A stretch of 64,000 nucleotides of DNA from CANDOC01 sp965261725. GTDB lineage: Bacteria > Pseudomonadota > Gammaproteobacteria > Pseudomonadales > Endozoicomonadaceae. The notes under the pieces were generated by a model. That model was not told the origin of the DNA. It ran no database searches and was given only the letters and a program-made list of their open reading frames with translations. The stretch covers positions 124,001-188,000 of the forward strand of contig CBDHDU010000012.1 of assembly GCA_965261725.1 (NCBI GenBank). Direction: 5' to 3'. The translations under genes and the position numbers were made by a program. Shown here in pieces: positions 46,620 through 56,273 of this stretch. How positions within the stretch are numbered: position 1 is the first letter of the stretch; every line of letters starts with the position of its first letter.

Positions 46620-47511
46620 GAAGCCGTCTGAAAAGTCCTCCTTCAAGCCAAACGCCGCAGCATCAGGTGAATCATGGACAGTTGAATCATAGCCTCAGCG
46701 GTTTCAGGCAACACCTCGTAATCTTTGCTGAGTCTTCGGTTATGATTTAGCCAGGAAAATGTCCGTTCGACTACCCAGCGTCGTGGTAACAGCTGGAAGC
46801 CTTTTTGTTTATCACTGCGTAGAACAACTTGCAATATGAATTGGAATTTCGAACTGACCCAGTCCACTAACTTGCCCCGATAGCCGCCATCAACCCAGAT
46901 CAGGCGTAACTTTTTACAACGACCATTCAAGCGTGTTAATAGCAGTTTGGCTCCATCCCGATCCTGAATCTCAGCGGAAGTGACAACGATTGCTAGCAGT
47001 AACCCCATGGTGTCAACGAGGATATGACGCTTGCGCCCCTTGATCTTTTTGCCTGCATCGTAGCCGCGATCAGACCCACCGATCGCCGTGGTTTTAACGC
47101 TCTGGCTATCGAGACTAGCTGCCGTTGCATGCTTATGACGCCCTGCTTTCTGACGCACTTTGGCATGAAGCGTGTCATGAATCCTTTGCCAAGTTTGGTC
47201 TCGTCGCCAAACCCTGAAGTAGTGATACACTGTTTTATAGTTCGGAAAATCAGTAGGAAGGGCAGCCCATTGACAGCCTGTTTTCAAAACATAAAAAATG
47301 CCATTGATAAGCTGCCGACGGCTGATTGTTACAGGTCGTCCTCCGGGTTTGGCAGGTGGGAGCAGAGGTTTTAACTTTTTCCACGCTCCCTGACTCAAAT
47401 CTGAGGGATACCTTTTCTTCTTTTTTTGACGACGCTTACCCATTACACCCCTGAAAAATGCCTGTTTTTTTCAGTATATATGGGCGGCTATGCTACTTTT
47501 CAGACGGCTTC
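46620..47511 (-). mobile_element. IS5-family (IS427/IS1031-like) element
   Basis: Perfect 17-bp terminal repeats GAAGCCGTCTGAAAAGT, flanked by TCA on both sides (46617-46619, 47512-47514), the TNA target duplication of this subgroup. 892 bp with one transposase gene. Confidence 0.93.
46643..47443 (-). CDS. IS5-family transposase
   Basis: 266 aa, intact. Basic N-terminus, a LSQGAWKKLKPLLPPAKPGG start, and the DDE residues in SLDSQSVKTT, LIWVDGGYRG and RRWVVERTFSWLNHNRRLSKDYE. It reads as a single frame, without the two-frame organisation seen in many IS427 relatives. Potentially active. Confidence 0.93.
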   Translation of the reverse strand: MGKRRQKKKKRYPSDLSQGAWKKLKPLLPPAKPGGRPVTISRRQLINGIFYVLKTGCQWAALPTDFPNYKTVYHYFRVWRRDQTWQRIHDTLHAKVRQKAGRHKHATAASLDSQSVKTTAIGGSDRGYDAGKKIKGRKRHILVDTMGLLLAIVVTSAEIQDRDGAKLLLTRLNGRCKKLRLIWVDGGYRGKLVDWVSSKFQFILQVVLRSDKQKGFQLLPRRWVVERTFSWLNHNRRLSKDYEVLPETAEAMIQLSMIHLMLRRLA

Positions 47512-48302
47512 TCAGGTCTGAAGGGTGGTCACCGTCTGCTATCGCTCAGGCATTGAGAAAAAGTGAATACACTATTTGTCGCCATCTGGACGCCTATCTG
47601 GAAAAGGAAAAGCTCAGGCCGGAGAACGGGGGGAGTGAAAGCCGCCTGAGTGATGAGCAAACTCGGCAACTGGTCGAACACCTTTCTGAATATACTTACG
47701 CACACGTCCATCAGATCGTCGCCTATATTACCGATCGCTGGGGTATCAAATATACCGTATCAGGCCTGAACAAGTGGCTGCACCAAAAAGGCTTTACCTA
47801 CAAAAAGCCAAAGGGCGTACCGCACAAGGCTGATGTTGATAAGCAGGCTGGTTTTGTGGAGCACTATGAAGCCTTGAAAGCCACGCTACCAGAGGACGAG
47901 GTGATACTATTCATGGATGCGGTACACCCGACACAAGCGACCAAAATCACTTCCGGGTGGATTCGAAAAGGGATTGATAAAATCATTAATACGACAGGTA
48001 GCCGTACTCGGCTGAACATTATCGGTGCGATTGATCTGGACAATATTGAAGCTGCTGTTTTCGGTCAATTTGATACGGTTAACAGTGAAGCGGTTACCGA
48101 GTTTTTCAAGAAAGTTCGGGATAACTATTCACCCATGAACGTTATTCACATGGTGCTTGATGGTGCCGGTTACCATCGTTCACAGGAGGTAGTGAAAGAG
48201 GCGGAAGAGCTGGGAATAAAGCTTCATTACCTCCCCCCTTACAGTCCAAACCTGAACCCCATTGAGCGATTATGGAAGGTGATGAATGAGTATGCCCGGA
48301 AT

Positions 48303-50027
48303 GTAACTGCTCAAAATTCGTAGGCGAGTCAACACGCTGACATCAAAACTTTGTCCTTCGGAATCGGGCATAATCAAGTCTATGAACTCGCCTACAATTT
48401 CAGACCTTGAAACAGAAGTCAGCGAACTCAAGGCTTTTGTCAGCACGCTACTCGACAAAATCAATAAGCTGACAGCCGAAAATACCGCCCTGCGCGAGGA
48501 AATCCGGCACCTTAAAAAACTCAAGGGGCAACCAAAAATTCGCCCGAACAAAAAAACGTCGGAAGACGTTGAAAATAAGGACAGTCAGTCAACGTCGCCA
48601 GCTGAAACGCCACCCAGGAGCAAACGTTCCCGATCACCGGAACCGGGTCGCACAGCCAAGCCTTCTCCTTCTTCTGTTCGTGAGGAAATTTGCCCGGCAG
48701 CGGGTGTACAGGATAACTGGAAGCGCAAAGGCTATCAGGATTTTACCCATGTTGATGTGAATCTGGAGTTCACGACAACACGCTACCGTCGCGAAGTATG
48801 GCTTACCCCTGAAGGTCAGACTGTCATTGCACCGTTGCCTATCCATATAAAAGGTCGCTTCGGTGATAACCTCAGATCCATGGTGCTGGATCTTTATCAT
48901 TCCTGTAGTGTTACCCAGCCGTTGTTGCTTGACTGGTTGCACAGCCATGGCTGCCCAATCTCTGAGGGCAAACTCAATGCCTTACTGACGCAGGGGCATG
49001 AGCTGTTTCATCAGGAGCGGGAAGATATTCTCGAAACAGGTATTGCCTGTTCCCGCATGCTGCTTGTAGACGACACAGGTGCTCGACATGATGGAAAAAA
49101 CGGCTATTGCACGGTAATCGGTAACGACACTTTTACCGTATTTTCTTCAACCGACAGCAAAAGCCGCATTAATTTCCTGACCCTGCTTCAGGGAAAGCGT
49201 CGCTCTCATATCCTGAACCCGGCTGCACTCAGTTATATGAAGCAGGTAGAAATGGCTGACAGGTGGATTGATGCCTTGTCTGCTTATGGGGAAATCCACT
49301 TTCTGAACGAAGCTGCCTGGAAAGCCTTTCTGGATGACCATAAACTCTTTGCCAAAGAGCAGCGTCGTAAAGTGACAGAGGCTGTTCTCAAGGCAGGCCT
49401 GTTAAACAACGGCTGCCCTGAAGCCATGGTCATCCACAGTGACGGTGCCCGGCAGTTTGACACGGCGTTTGAACATTCCCTGTGCTGGTTCCATGCCAGC
49501 CGCCCACTGGCAAAGCTGATCCCTGCCAATAAGCAGGAACGGGCTGCCCGTGACTGGATGGAAAAGCAGTTCTGGCATATATACGACGATATTGAGACCT
49601 ATTGCCAAGCGCCGACAGCCATACGGAAGGCGCAGATTGAACAGGATTTTAATCACTGGGTGGCGACACAGTCTGACTATCCTGACCTTCGTGCTGTCCT
49701 GGGTAAGCTTCACCGGGCACGGGAGGAGTTATTGCTGATACTAAAGTATCCATGGCTGCCACTTCATAATAACCTGAGTGCGCGGCAAATCAGGGAGTAC
49801 GTGAAACGACGAAAGATCAGTGGTGGCACTCGAAGTCATCTCGGTCAGCGTTGCCGGGATACATTTGCAAGCCTGAAAAAAACATGCAGGCTGCACGGCA
49901 TATCCTTCTCCAACTATCTAAAAGATAGAATCTGCGGAACCCAGATGATTCCCAGACTGTCAGACGTGGTGCGGGATAAATCTGCCCGGCTCATGGGTGA
50001 TGCCGCCTACGGATTTTGAGCAGTTAC
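48303..50027 (+). mobile_element. IS66-family element, single-gene type (ISBst12-like)
   Basis: Terminal repeats of 23 bp with one mismatch begin GTAACTGCTCAAAAT. The 8-bp duplication CCCGGAAT flanks it (48295-48302, 50028-50035). 1,725 bp with only a tnpC-type gene, as in the ISBst12 subgroup. Confidence 0.93.
48382..50019 (+). CDS. IS66-family transposase (ISBst12-like)
   Basis: 545 aa, intact. N-terminal coiled coil (DLETEVSELKAFVSTLLDKI), a Ser/Pro-rich basic linker, then the catalytic part with LLVDDTGARHDGKNG, VIHSDGARQFD and a C-terminal LSARQIREYVKRRKISGGTRS segment. No tnpA or tnpB accompanies it. Confidence 0.9.
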   Translation: MNSPTISDLETEVSELKAFVSTLLDKINKLTAENTALREEIRHLKKLKGQPKIRPNKKTSEDVENKDSQSTSPAETPPRSKRSRSPEPGRTAKPSPSSVREEICPAAGVQDNWKRKGYQDFTHVDVNLEFTTTRYRREVWLTPEGQTVIAPLPIHIKGRFGDNLRSMVLDLYHSCSVTQPLLLDWLHSHGCPISEGKLNALLTQGHELFHQEREDILETGIACSRMLLVDDTGARHDGKNGYCTVIGNDTFTVFSSTDSKSRINFLTLLQGKRRSHILNPAALSYMKQVEMADRWIDALSAYGEIHFLNEAAWKAFLDDHKLFAKEQRRKVTEAVLKAGLLNNGCPEAMVIHSDGARQFDTAFEHSLCWFHASRPLAKLIPANKQERAARDWMEKQFWHIYDDIETYCQAPTAIRKAQIEQDFNHWVATQSDYPDLRAVLGKLHRAREELLLILKYPWLPLHNNLSARQIREYVKRRKISGGTRSHLGQRCRDTFASLKKTCRLHGISFSNYLKDRICGTQMIPRLSDVVRDKSARLMGDAAYGF

Positions 50028-50385
50028 CCCGGAATAATGAATACTTCGCTCAGGCAAAAGAATTCCGGGAAAAGATTAATCATTTTCTGGACGTGACATT
50101 GCCCGAAATCGGTTCTTCCTTGGGCAGCAGGATTAACGATAATTTCCAGCGGTTAAATCCGGCATCTTGAATTCACTCAGGTATAAAAGCGCTTGCAAAC
50201 AAAGCTATCAAGCTTGAAAGGAAGGCACTTTTTATCTTTTTTTTGACCAGTTTCTTTGAATGGAGAAGAAAGTCATTATGACGCTGACGGGCTACCTGAG
50301 AAAGAGCTTTTATCATAGGTCAGACAATAGGTTTGAGCCTGACGTTTAGTGCAATCAAAAAGTTGCCGCGCAGCGGCCTACGTTC

Positions 50386-51026
50386 GAAGGCAGATCCAGC
50401 TCGCCACGTTTAAACGCTTCCCTGAGCAGGTTGATCACGCCGTAACGCCACGCGGGCATGATGGCGTTTTTGGTGAAGTAGACTGACTTCCATTGCTAGT
50501 TTCCGTCGTATAATCCGCCACGGGTCACAGAGAGGTGAATATGAACATTCCAGTTCAGCTTTCGGCCAAAGGTATGCAGTGCCGTGAAAATGCCAGGTGT
50601 CACGCCTTTTTTCCCGGCAAAGGCCTGCAGGCTTTTTGCCGCCAGTGGGCTCAGTTTACCCAGTAAGGTGCGGTTGATTCTGAACAGCTCCCAGAGTGCA
50701 TCAGGCATCGTAAAGGTGATGTGTTGCCACTCAGTATCCGGCAACAGCGCTTTCTGGTCAGTAATCCACTGATCGGTCAGTTTTTTGCCGCAGGTATTAC
50801 ACAACCGGGCTTTACAGCCAAAGCAGATCTTTTTGGTGTGAGAGCATTCATGGTTGCTGCATACAAAGCTGGCATACCCCATGATCACCCGCCCGCAGGC
50901 CAGTACTTTGCTGATCGCATCAACCACAGCAGGGCGTATCGTATCGGCGTTGCGCTGGTAATAACGCCACCATAACTGATCGCGTAGCAGTAATTGTTTT
51001 AGTTTGGACGGCGGTCGGCTGGTCAT
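50386..51026 (-). pseudogene. IS91-family transposase copy 4, C-terminus missing
   Basis: Almost identical to copy 3: 176 codons, TAG after LYDGN, truncated upstream of the tyrosine motif. One substitution is seen (QWITDQK for QWIADQK). Confidence 0.9.
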
Positions 51027-51101
51027 ACGGCCTCATCAATACAGTCGCACGGATGATAACGAATGCAGCCGGTGAAGGGGATGGCATCCTGAGGTTGTTT
51101 T

Positions 51102-51868
51102 TCAGTCGTCCTCCTCTGCCAGTCTTTTGCGTTTACGGTGTTTTCTGAATTTGTGATTGGCCAGCGCCTGAGCACTTTTGAGGGTCACCGGGGGCTGACA
51201 CTGGGTACAGGTGCGTTCCCCGCTGTGGTGACTTTGGTTGTGAGAGGCCAGCGCCTGAGCACTGTTGAGGGTCACCGGGGGCTGACACCGGGTACAGGTG
51301 CGTTCCCCGCTGTGGTGACTGCGGTTGTGAGAGGCCAGCGCCTGAGCACTGTTGAGGGTCACCGGGGGCTGACACCGGGTACAGGTGCGTTCCCCGCTGT
51401 GGGAGGCGCTTATATGGCTAGCTAATGATGCAGCTGTTTTGTAATACTTTTGGCACAGGGAACACTGAAAAGGTTTCTCGCCGGATTCAACCGTTTGAAA
51501 AACTGAAGGTGAAGGCGGATCTTGAGGTGATACTGTGAATTCGGTATCCGAACTGTTTGTTTCTTTTTCATCGTCGTCTGGCGGTTCTTGTTTAATGCAA
51601 GATGTACATTGTTTTAGCCATTGATCAATTTCAGGCAACACAGGAAAGTCATCAGTCACCTTTACAATTACAACCTCCGAATTGTCATCGAGTCGTATTT
51701 TCTTGATTTGTGGTTGGGATGATCCGGGTTCTGAGCTATTGCCTGCTTCATTTTCACCGGCCCTGGATGAAGGAATAAAAGCGCTTGCAAACAAAGCTAT
51801 CAAGCTTGAAAGGAAGGCACTTTTTATCTTTTTTTTGACCAGTTTCTTTGAATGGAGAAGAAAGTCAT
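51102..51868 (-). CDS. Exported C2H2 zinc-finger protein, 4 fingers (copy 4)
   Basis: The main frame is 233 aa from a TTG at 51803, with the same upstream eight-A run and ATG as the other copies. One classical finger plus three 29-aa fingers (+2/+6: Q/S, Q/S, Q/N) and the basic tail. The spacer and N-terminus are nearly identical to copy 1 (one change, SSRAGENEAGN). Shortest of the four. Confidence 0.8.
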
Positions 51869-52030
51869 ATGACGCTGACGGGCTACCTGAGAAAGAGCTT
51901 TTATCATAGGTCAGACAATAGGTTTGAGCCTGACGTTTAGTGCAATCAAAAAGTTGCCGCGCAGCGACCTACGTTCATACTATGGAAACCATAGATATGC
52001 TTCGTAGCGGATTTAGTGATTTTACGGCTC

Positions 52031-52085
52031 ATAAAACACGACTCCGACCAACCTTTCAATAGGTTAGACCGGAGTCGTGTTTTAT
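52031..52085. terminator. Strong bidirectional terminator
   Basis: A perfect 16-bp stem, ATAAAACACGACTCCG (52031-52046) and CGGAGTCGTGTTTTAT (52070-52085), with a smaller AACCT/AGGTT stem in the loop. It lies downstream of amtB (minus strand) and at the right border of the mobile island. Confidence 0.88.
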
Positions 52086-52213
52086 CAAGTTACGCTTCTT
52101 TGTTATTTTCAGTTTATGCTTCAATAATTATCAGCATATCCTTCAAATTTTCACTTTATCCTTCAAACAACAAAAAAACAAGTCATCACCCTGCCCCTCC
52201 CCAAACAGCTCTG

Positions 52214-53461
52214 TTACTTGGAAGTGAATTCCGGGTAAGCCTCCATTCCGCATTCTGTAATGTCGGCTCCTTCGTACTCTTCTTCCTCACTGATGCGCAG
52301 TCCCATAATCGCCTTGATCGCACCCCAGACAATCAGGCTGGCAATAAATACCCAGGCAAAGATGGTCACGATACCCAGCAGTTGAGAACCCAGTGTGGCA
52401 TCGCTGTTGGTCAGTGGTACCGCCAGCAGACCCCAGATACCCACAACACCGTGCACAGAAATGGCACCGACCGGATCATCAATCTTCAGTTTATCCAGTG
52501 ACAGGATCGCGAAGACAACCAGGGCACCGCCGACAGCACCAATCAGGCTGGCACTCAGCGCAGAAGGTGTCAGTGGTTCAGCAGTAATTGCGACCAAGCC
52601 CGCCAACGCACCGTTTAATGCCATGGTTAAGTCTGCCTTACCAAACAGCAGGCGGGCAACAATCAGCGCGGCGATGACACCACCCGCAGCACCGGCATTG
52701 GTGTTAACAAAAATCTGGGCAACCGCGTTGGCATTATCAACATCAGAGATTTGCAGCTGAGAACCGCCATTGAAACCGAACCAGCCCAGCCACAGGATAA
52801 AGGTACCCAGTGTCGCCAATGGCAGGTTAGCACCAGGAATCGCATTCACCTGACCGTTCGGACCATACTTACCTTTACGGGCACCCAACAGTAACACACC
52901 TGCCAGCGCAGCAGCCGCACCCGCCATATGTACGACACCGGAACCTGCGAAGTCCTGGAAGCCTGCTTCATTCAGGAAACCACCGCCCCATTTCCAGAAG
53001 CCCTGTACCGGATAGATAAAGCCAGTCATAAACACGGCAAACAGCAGGAATGCCCACAGTTTCATCCGTTCTGCAACGGCACCGGAAACGATGGACATCG
53101 CAGTTGCCACAAACACAACCTGGAAGAAGAAGTCTGAACGCATGGAGTAATACGGCGCATCATCTCCGCCTGCAACCACACTTTCAACTGTGTTTTCTGC
53201 ACCTATCAACGTGCCAAGCACCGGCAGTACACCGCCTTCATTAGCACCCGGATACATGATGGCGTAGCCACATAGCAGGTACATTGTGCAGGCAACTGCA
53301 AACAGGGCGACATTCTTGGTCAGAATCTCAACGGTATTTTTGGAACGAACCAGACCGGCTTCCAGCATCGCGAAGCCAGCCGCCATCCACATGACCAGTG
53401 CACCAGACATCAGGAAATAGAAGGTATCCAGTGCGTACGAGAGTTGCGTTACGCTTTCCAC
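52214..53461 (-). CDS. amtB: Ammonium transporter
   Basis: 415 aa with 11 predicted helices and no long signal peptide. The pore twin histidines are in GVVHMAGAAAALAG and SVHGVVGIWGLLAVP. Also visible are MWMAAGFAMLEAGLVRSKN and LGWFGFNGGS. It moves ammonium across the inner membrane and is gated by GlnK binding. It follows glnK by 68 bp on the same strand, the standard glnK-amtB order. Confidence 0.95.
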   Translation of the reverse strand: MESVTQLSYALDTFYFLMSGALVMWMAAGFAMLEAGLVRSKNTVEILTKNVALFAVACTMYLLCGYAIMYPGANEGGVLPVLGTLIGAENTVESVVAGGDDAPYYSMRSDFFFQVVFVATAMSIVSGAVAERMKLWAFLLFAVFMTGFIYPVQGFWKWGGGFLNEAGFQDFAGSGVVHMAGAAAALAGVLLLGARKGKYGPNGQVNAIPGANLPLATLGTFILWLGWFGFNGGSQLQISDVDNANAVAQIFVNTNAGAAGGVIAALIVARLLFGKADLTMALNGALAGLVAITAEPLTPSALSASLIGAVGGALVVFAILSLDKLKIDDPVGAISVHGVVGIWGLLAVPLTNSDATLGSQLLGIVTIFAWVFIASLIVWGAIKAIMGLRISEEEEYEGADITECGMEAYPEFTSK

Positions 53462-53529
53462 TTTATTCAGTCCCCACTTCAGGTTGGTATTTTTATTAAA
53501 CGGGTTCGATAAAACGGTTTGTGTTTGGT

Positions 53530-53868
53530 TTAGATGGCTTCAGCGCCAGTCTCACCGGTACGAATGCGAATCACCTGTTCGAGGCTGGTCACAAAAATTT
53601 TGCCGTCGCCGATTTTGCCGGTATTGGCAGCTTTGCTGATGGATTCAATAACCTGATCCAGCAGGTCACTGGGAATGGCAACTTCAATTTTCACCTTGGG
53701 AAGGAAGTCCACCACATATTCAGCACCACGGTATAACTCGGTATGCCCTTTCTGACGCCCGAAGCCTTTTACTTCGGTAACGGTAATGCCCTGTACACCA
53801 ATATCGGAGAGCGCTTCACGCACATCATCCAGTTTGAAAGGTTTGATAATGGCAGACACTAACTTCAT
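53530..53868 (-). CDS. glnK: PII nitrogen regulatory protein
   Basis: 112 aa. The T-loop carries Tyr51 (ELYRGAEYVVDFLPK), the uridylylation site. N-terminal MKLVSAIIKPFKLDDVREAL and C-terminal GKIGDGKIFVTSLEQVIRIRTGE are PII signatures. Its position before amtB favours GlnK over GlnB. An AGGAGATCACCC Shine-Dalgarno precedes the ATG. Confidence 0.93.
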   Translation of the reverse strand: MKLVSAIIKPFKLDDVREALSDIGVQGITVTEVKGFGRQKGHTELYRGAEYVVDFLPKVKIEVAIPSDLLDQVIESISKAANTGKIGDGKIFVTSLEQVIRIRTGETGAEAI

Positions 53869-53986
53869 GGGTGATCTCCTGTTGTCATCTTCCGAACTTG
53901 CCCCGCAAGTTTATGCACTCACACGCCGCCTGACATTGAATAGTTTGCACCGGCAGGTGTACGTGGTTTTGGCTATACCCCTCTTA

Positions 53987-54124
53987 TACACTTACTGTGC
54001 CAACCACAAAAAAACATTACTTTTCATTGAGTTATGAACAAAGAAGCTAATATAAGAATGTTTTTTTAGTACGTGAGCTTATCTTGGTGCACCAGTTAAA
54101 AACCTGCACCAACATGTCGCACCA
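53987..54124 (-). promoter_or_regulatory. Possible NtrC sites and weak sigma-54 promoter for glnK-amtB
   Basis: TTGGTGCACCA (54084-54094) and two further GCACCA half-sites (54106-54111, 54119-54124) resemble NtrC half-sites (GCACCA/TGGTGC). On the minus strand, TGGCAC at 54002-53997 with N5 then GTGTA could be a -24/-12 element, but the -12 lacks the GC pair. The layout fits glnK-amtB control; the match is imperfect. Confidence 0.35.
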
Positions 54125-54260
54125 AAACAGTGCAGCACAAAAATAGCCAGATCATATGGTCATCAGGCTATAATCGCGGCACATTACAAAACGCACACGA
54201 AAGTATCTTCACCTGAATACGGTGAAAAGTACTTTGGAAACAGACAAACGAGAAGAATTC

Positions 54261-54527
54261 ATGATTAACAAGGCCGCCTTTATTGAACAGCTGACAACCA
54301 ACGCCACTCGACTGCTGAGCGGTGAAAAGAGTCAGATGCATAAGGATTTTGAACACAACTTTCGTGCTCTGCTGCAATCTGCACTGGGTAAGCTAGAGCT
54401 GGTAAACCGTGAAGAGTTTGATGCTCAGGTAGAAGTACTGCGCCGTACCCGTGACCGGATGGAAGAAATGGAAGCCAGCATCAGCCGTCTGGAAAGCAAG
54501 CTGGAAGAACAACAGGCTGAGAGTTAA
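54261..54527 (+). CDS. ubiK: Ubiquinone biosynthesis accessory factor UbiK
   Basis: 88 aa from the ATG at 54261, after an AGAAG sequence; the frame is open to 54222. The sequence FIEQLTTNATRLL, then LLQSALGKLELVNREEFDAQVEVLRRTRDRMEEMEASI, matches the YqiC/BMFP family. The C-terminus is a coiled coil that trimerises. UbiK binds UbiJ and helps aerobic ubiquinone synthesis. Confidence 0.92.
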   Translation: MINKAAFIEQLTTNATRLLSGEKSQMHKDFEHNFRALLQSALGKLELVNREEFDAQVEVLRRTRDRMEEMEASISRLESKLEEQQAES

Positions 54528-54557
54528 GTTTGAGTCACCAGGGTGTTTGATCCGTTT

Positions 54558-56120
54558 TTAGTCAAGCACCTTGCTGCGATAGGAATCAGACTGGTCCAGT
54601 GGTAGCCAGATATGGAAACAGGCTCCGCCTTTTTTCCGGTTAGCCGCAATAATCCAGCCACCGTGATCATTAATAATTTCCCGGGTGATTGCCAGCCCCA
54701 AACCTGTCCCGCCGGTGCCAGTGGCATTTTTACTGCTTTGGGTAAACTTATCGAAAATGGCTTCAAGCTCACCTTCTGGGATGCCCACTCCCTGATCTTT
54801 CAGCCTGACAGCAATACCGCTCTTACCAGCATCTTCTTCACGTTCAATTTCAACGGTAATGGTGCTGCCTTCAGGGGAAAACTTGATCGCATTGCTTAAC
54901 AGGTTTGTGATGACCTGACGAATGCGAACCTTGTCACAACTAACGGGCTGCTTGCGGTCTTCACGCTGAATATCAGCCTGTTGTTTTTTGTCGGATAACA
55001 GCGGTTGCAACTGGTGCAGCACATCAGCCGTCAGATCCCCCAGATCCTCCGGCTCCATGTTGTACTCAACCTTGCCCGCTTCCAGCTTGGCCAAATCCAA
55101 CAGATCATTGAGCAGACCCAGTAACTGCTGACCACTACTGTTAATCAGAGTGAAATACTCTTCCAGTGATTCTCTGTCTCCATCTGCCACTTCCATTGAA
55201 CCAAGCTCCGAGAAACTGAGAATGGCATGCATGGGTGTGCGCAGTTCGTGTGACATATTGGCAAGGAATTCACTTTTCAGGCGGTTGGCGCGCTCAGCTT
55301 CATACATCGCTGCCGTGCGTTCACAGTTTTCCACCCGTAGTTTTCGGTTAGTGTCTTTCAGGTTTTGTTGCTGCTCATTAATTTTGATGATGTTCTCGTG
55401 CAACACCTCCTGCAGCTTGTTAAAACGAGTGATGATATCGCCCAGTTCATGATTGGGTACTTTATCGATGATATAACGCTTTGGGTGCATGGGGTCACGG
55501 CTTTCAGCTTCAAGCCGGGCACGTAACAGCAGAATGGGTCCAAAAAGCAAAAACCGTAATGTCAGGCTGGTCGCCAACGTCACAAAACCGGCGATGATGA
55601 GCACTAACCCGACAATTCGCATGACATAAGCATTCAGTTCAGGCTGAAGCTCACTGCTATCCAGTATCATCCCCAGCCTGAAATCACCTTCCTGCCAGAA
55701 AACCTGATAACGCTCCCGGCTCAATAGTCTTGATACCCCTTTTTCAGACCAGGTGGCAGACCAGTGCTCTGCATGATTTTCACCTGCCTGAAAGGATTGT
55801 CTTCCCTGCCGATATTCTGCCAGCGCCACAATACCGGTATCGGGCTGTAACAAGCTTGCCAGCTGAGAATGGTTTAACGCCTGATCAACAGGTACAGATT
55901 GCCGTAAACTGTGATATCCGGATAACGCCTGCTTCTCCAGCGTCTGTAGCCAGGTATCTTCAAAGCGGTAGTAAGATGGCACCAGAATAATGGCTTCGAT
56001 TATCAGAATACTGACAAACACCGCCAGCGTTACCAGCCAGCACAGGCGGCACTTCAGAAAAGGTTTTCTGCTGACCTGCTCGCGGCTGTTTTCTGATAAA
56101 TCCGAAGCCTGCTCTGTCAC
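54558..56120 (-). CDS. Membrane sensor histidine kinase
   Basis: 520 aa. Two membrane helices (about 27-50 and 166-195) enclose a periplasmic sensor region of about 115 residues. A HAMP-like linker and a coiled coil follow. The HisKA domain has the phospho-acceptor in MSHELRTPMHAILSFSELG, and the ATPase domain shows NLLSNAIKFSPEG, LKDQGVGIPEG and GTGGTGLGLAITREI. No receiver domain and no adjacent response regulator, so it is an orphan kinase of unknown signal. Confidence 0.88.
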   Translation of the reverse strand: MTEQASDLSENSREQVSRKPFLKCRLCWLVTLAVFVSILIIEAIILVPSYYRFEDTWLQTLEKQALSGYHSLRQSVPVDQALNHSQLASLLQPDTGIVALAEYRQGRQSFQAGENHAEHWSATWSEKGVSRLLSRERYQVFWQEGDFRLGMILDSSELQPELNAYVMRIVGLVLIIAGFVTLATSLTLRFLLFGPILLLRARLEAESRDPMHPKRYIIDKVPNHELGDIITRFNKLQEVLHENIIKINEQQQNLKDTNRKLRVENCERTAAMYEAERANRLKSEFLANMSHELRTPMHAILSFSELGSMEVADGDRESLEEYFTLINSSGQQLLGLLNDLLDLAKLEAGKVEYNMEPEDLGDLTADVLHQLQPLLSDKKQQADIQREDRKQPVSCDKVRIRQVITNLLSNAIKFSPEGSTITVEIEREEDAGKSGIAVRLKDQGVGIPEGELEAIFDKFTQSSKNATGTGGTGLGLAITREIINDHGGWIIAANRKKGGACFHIWLPLDQSDSYRSKVLD

Positions 56121-56273
56121 TTGATCAAGCCTGTGTCCATAAATGAAGTATCACAAGCTCTGTATCGGCAGGGTGTGGCTTAGTATTTAAGGAACTCTCA
56201 AAAATCAGATAAATGAATACCTGCTATTTTTATCCCTGCCAGACCAATAACAATTCAGGACAGGAAACGCCCC

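Larger units (their letters stand above)
46514..50170 (+). pseudogene. IS630-family transposase in three pieces
   Basis: Piece one (46514-46619) is MPKITLTAQQKVALESR... to VLL. Piece two (47515-48302) has an HTH and the DDE core ILFMDAVHPTQ, HMVLDGAGYHRS, LPPYSPNLNPIERLW. Piece three (50036-50170) is EYFAQAKEFREKINHFL to the stop. Removing the two nested elements and one copy of each target duplication restores one continuous frame of about 340 codons. Confidence 0.92.
46457..50183 (+). mobile_element. IS630-type element carrying nested IS5 and IS66 elements
   Basis: Flanked by TA duplications (46455-46456, 50184-50185), as expected for IS630/Tc1-like elements. The ends begin TACC on both sides, with imperfect further identity (..ATT.AAG). 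The uninterrupted sequence GGAATAAAAGC is present in copies 1, 2 and 4 of the zinc-finger gene, which proves the insertion point. Confidence 0.85.
44804..50385 (-). mobile_element. IS91-type element copy 3, truncated, split by an IS630-type element
   Basis: The transposase-downstream end is missing: the copy begins inside the transposase gene (GAAGGCAGATCC) directly against the TACGTTC end of copy 2. It ends with its own TACGTTC at 50385. The zinc-finger gene is interrupted at TA (46455-46456 / 50184-50185) by the IS630-type element. Confidence 0.8.
50386..51976 (-). mobile_element. IS91-type element copy 4, truncated, with 4-finger gene
   Basis: It begins at exactly the same internal transposase base as copy 3 (GTTC|GAAGGCAG) and ends at CCTACGTTC (51976). 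Content: truncated transposase and a short zinc-finger gene. The right flank is chromosomal. Confidence 0.8.
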
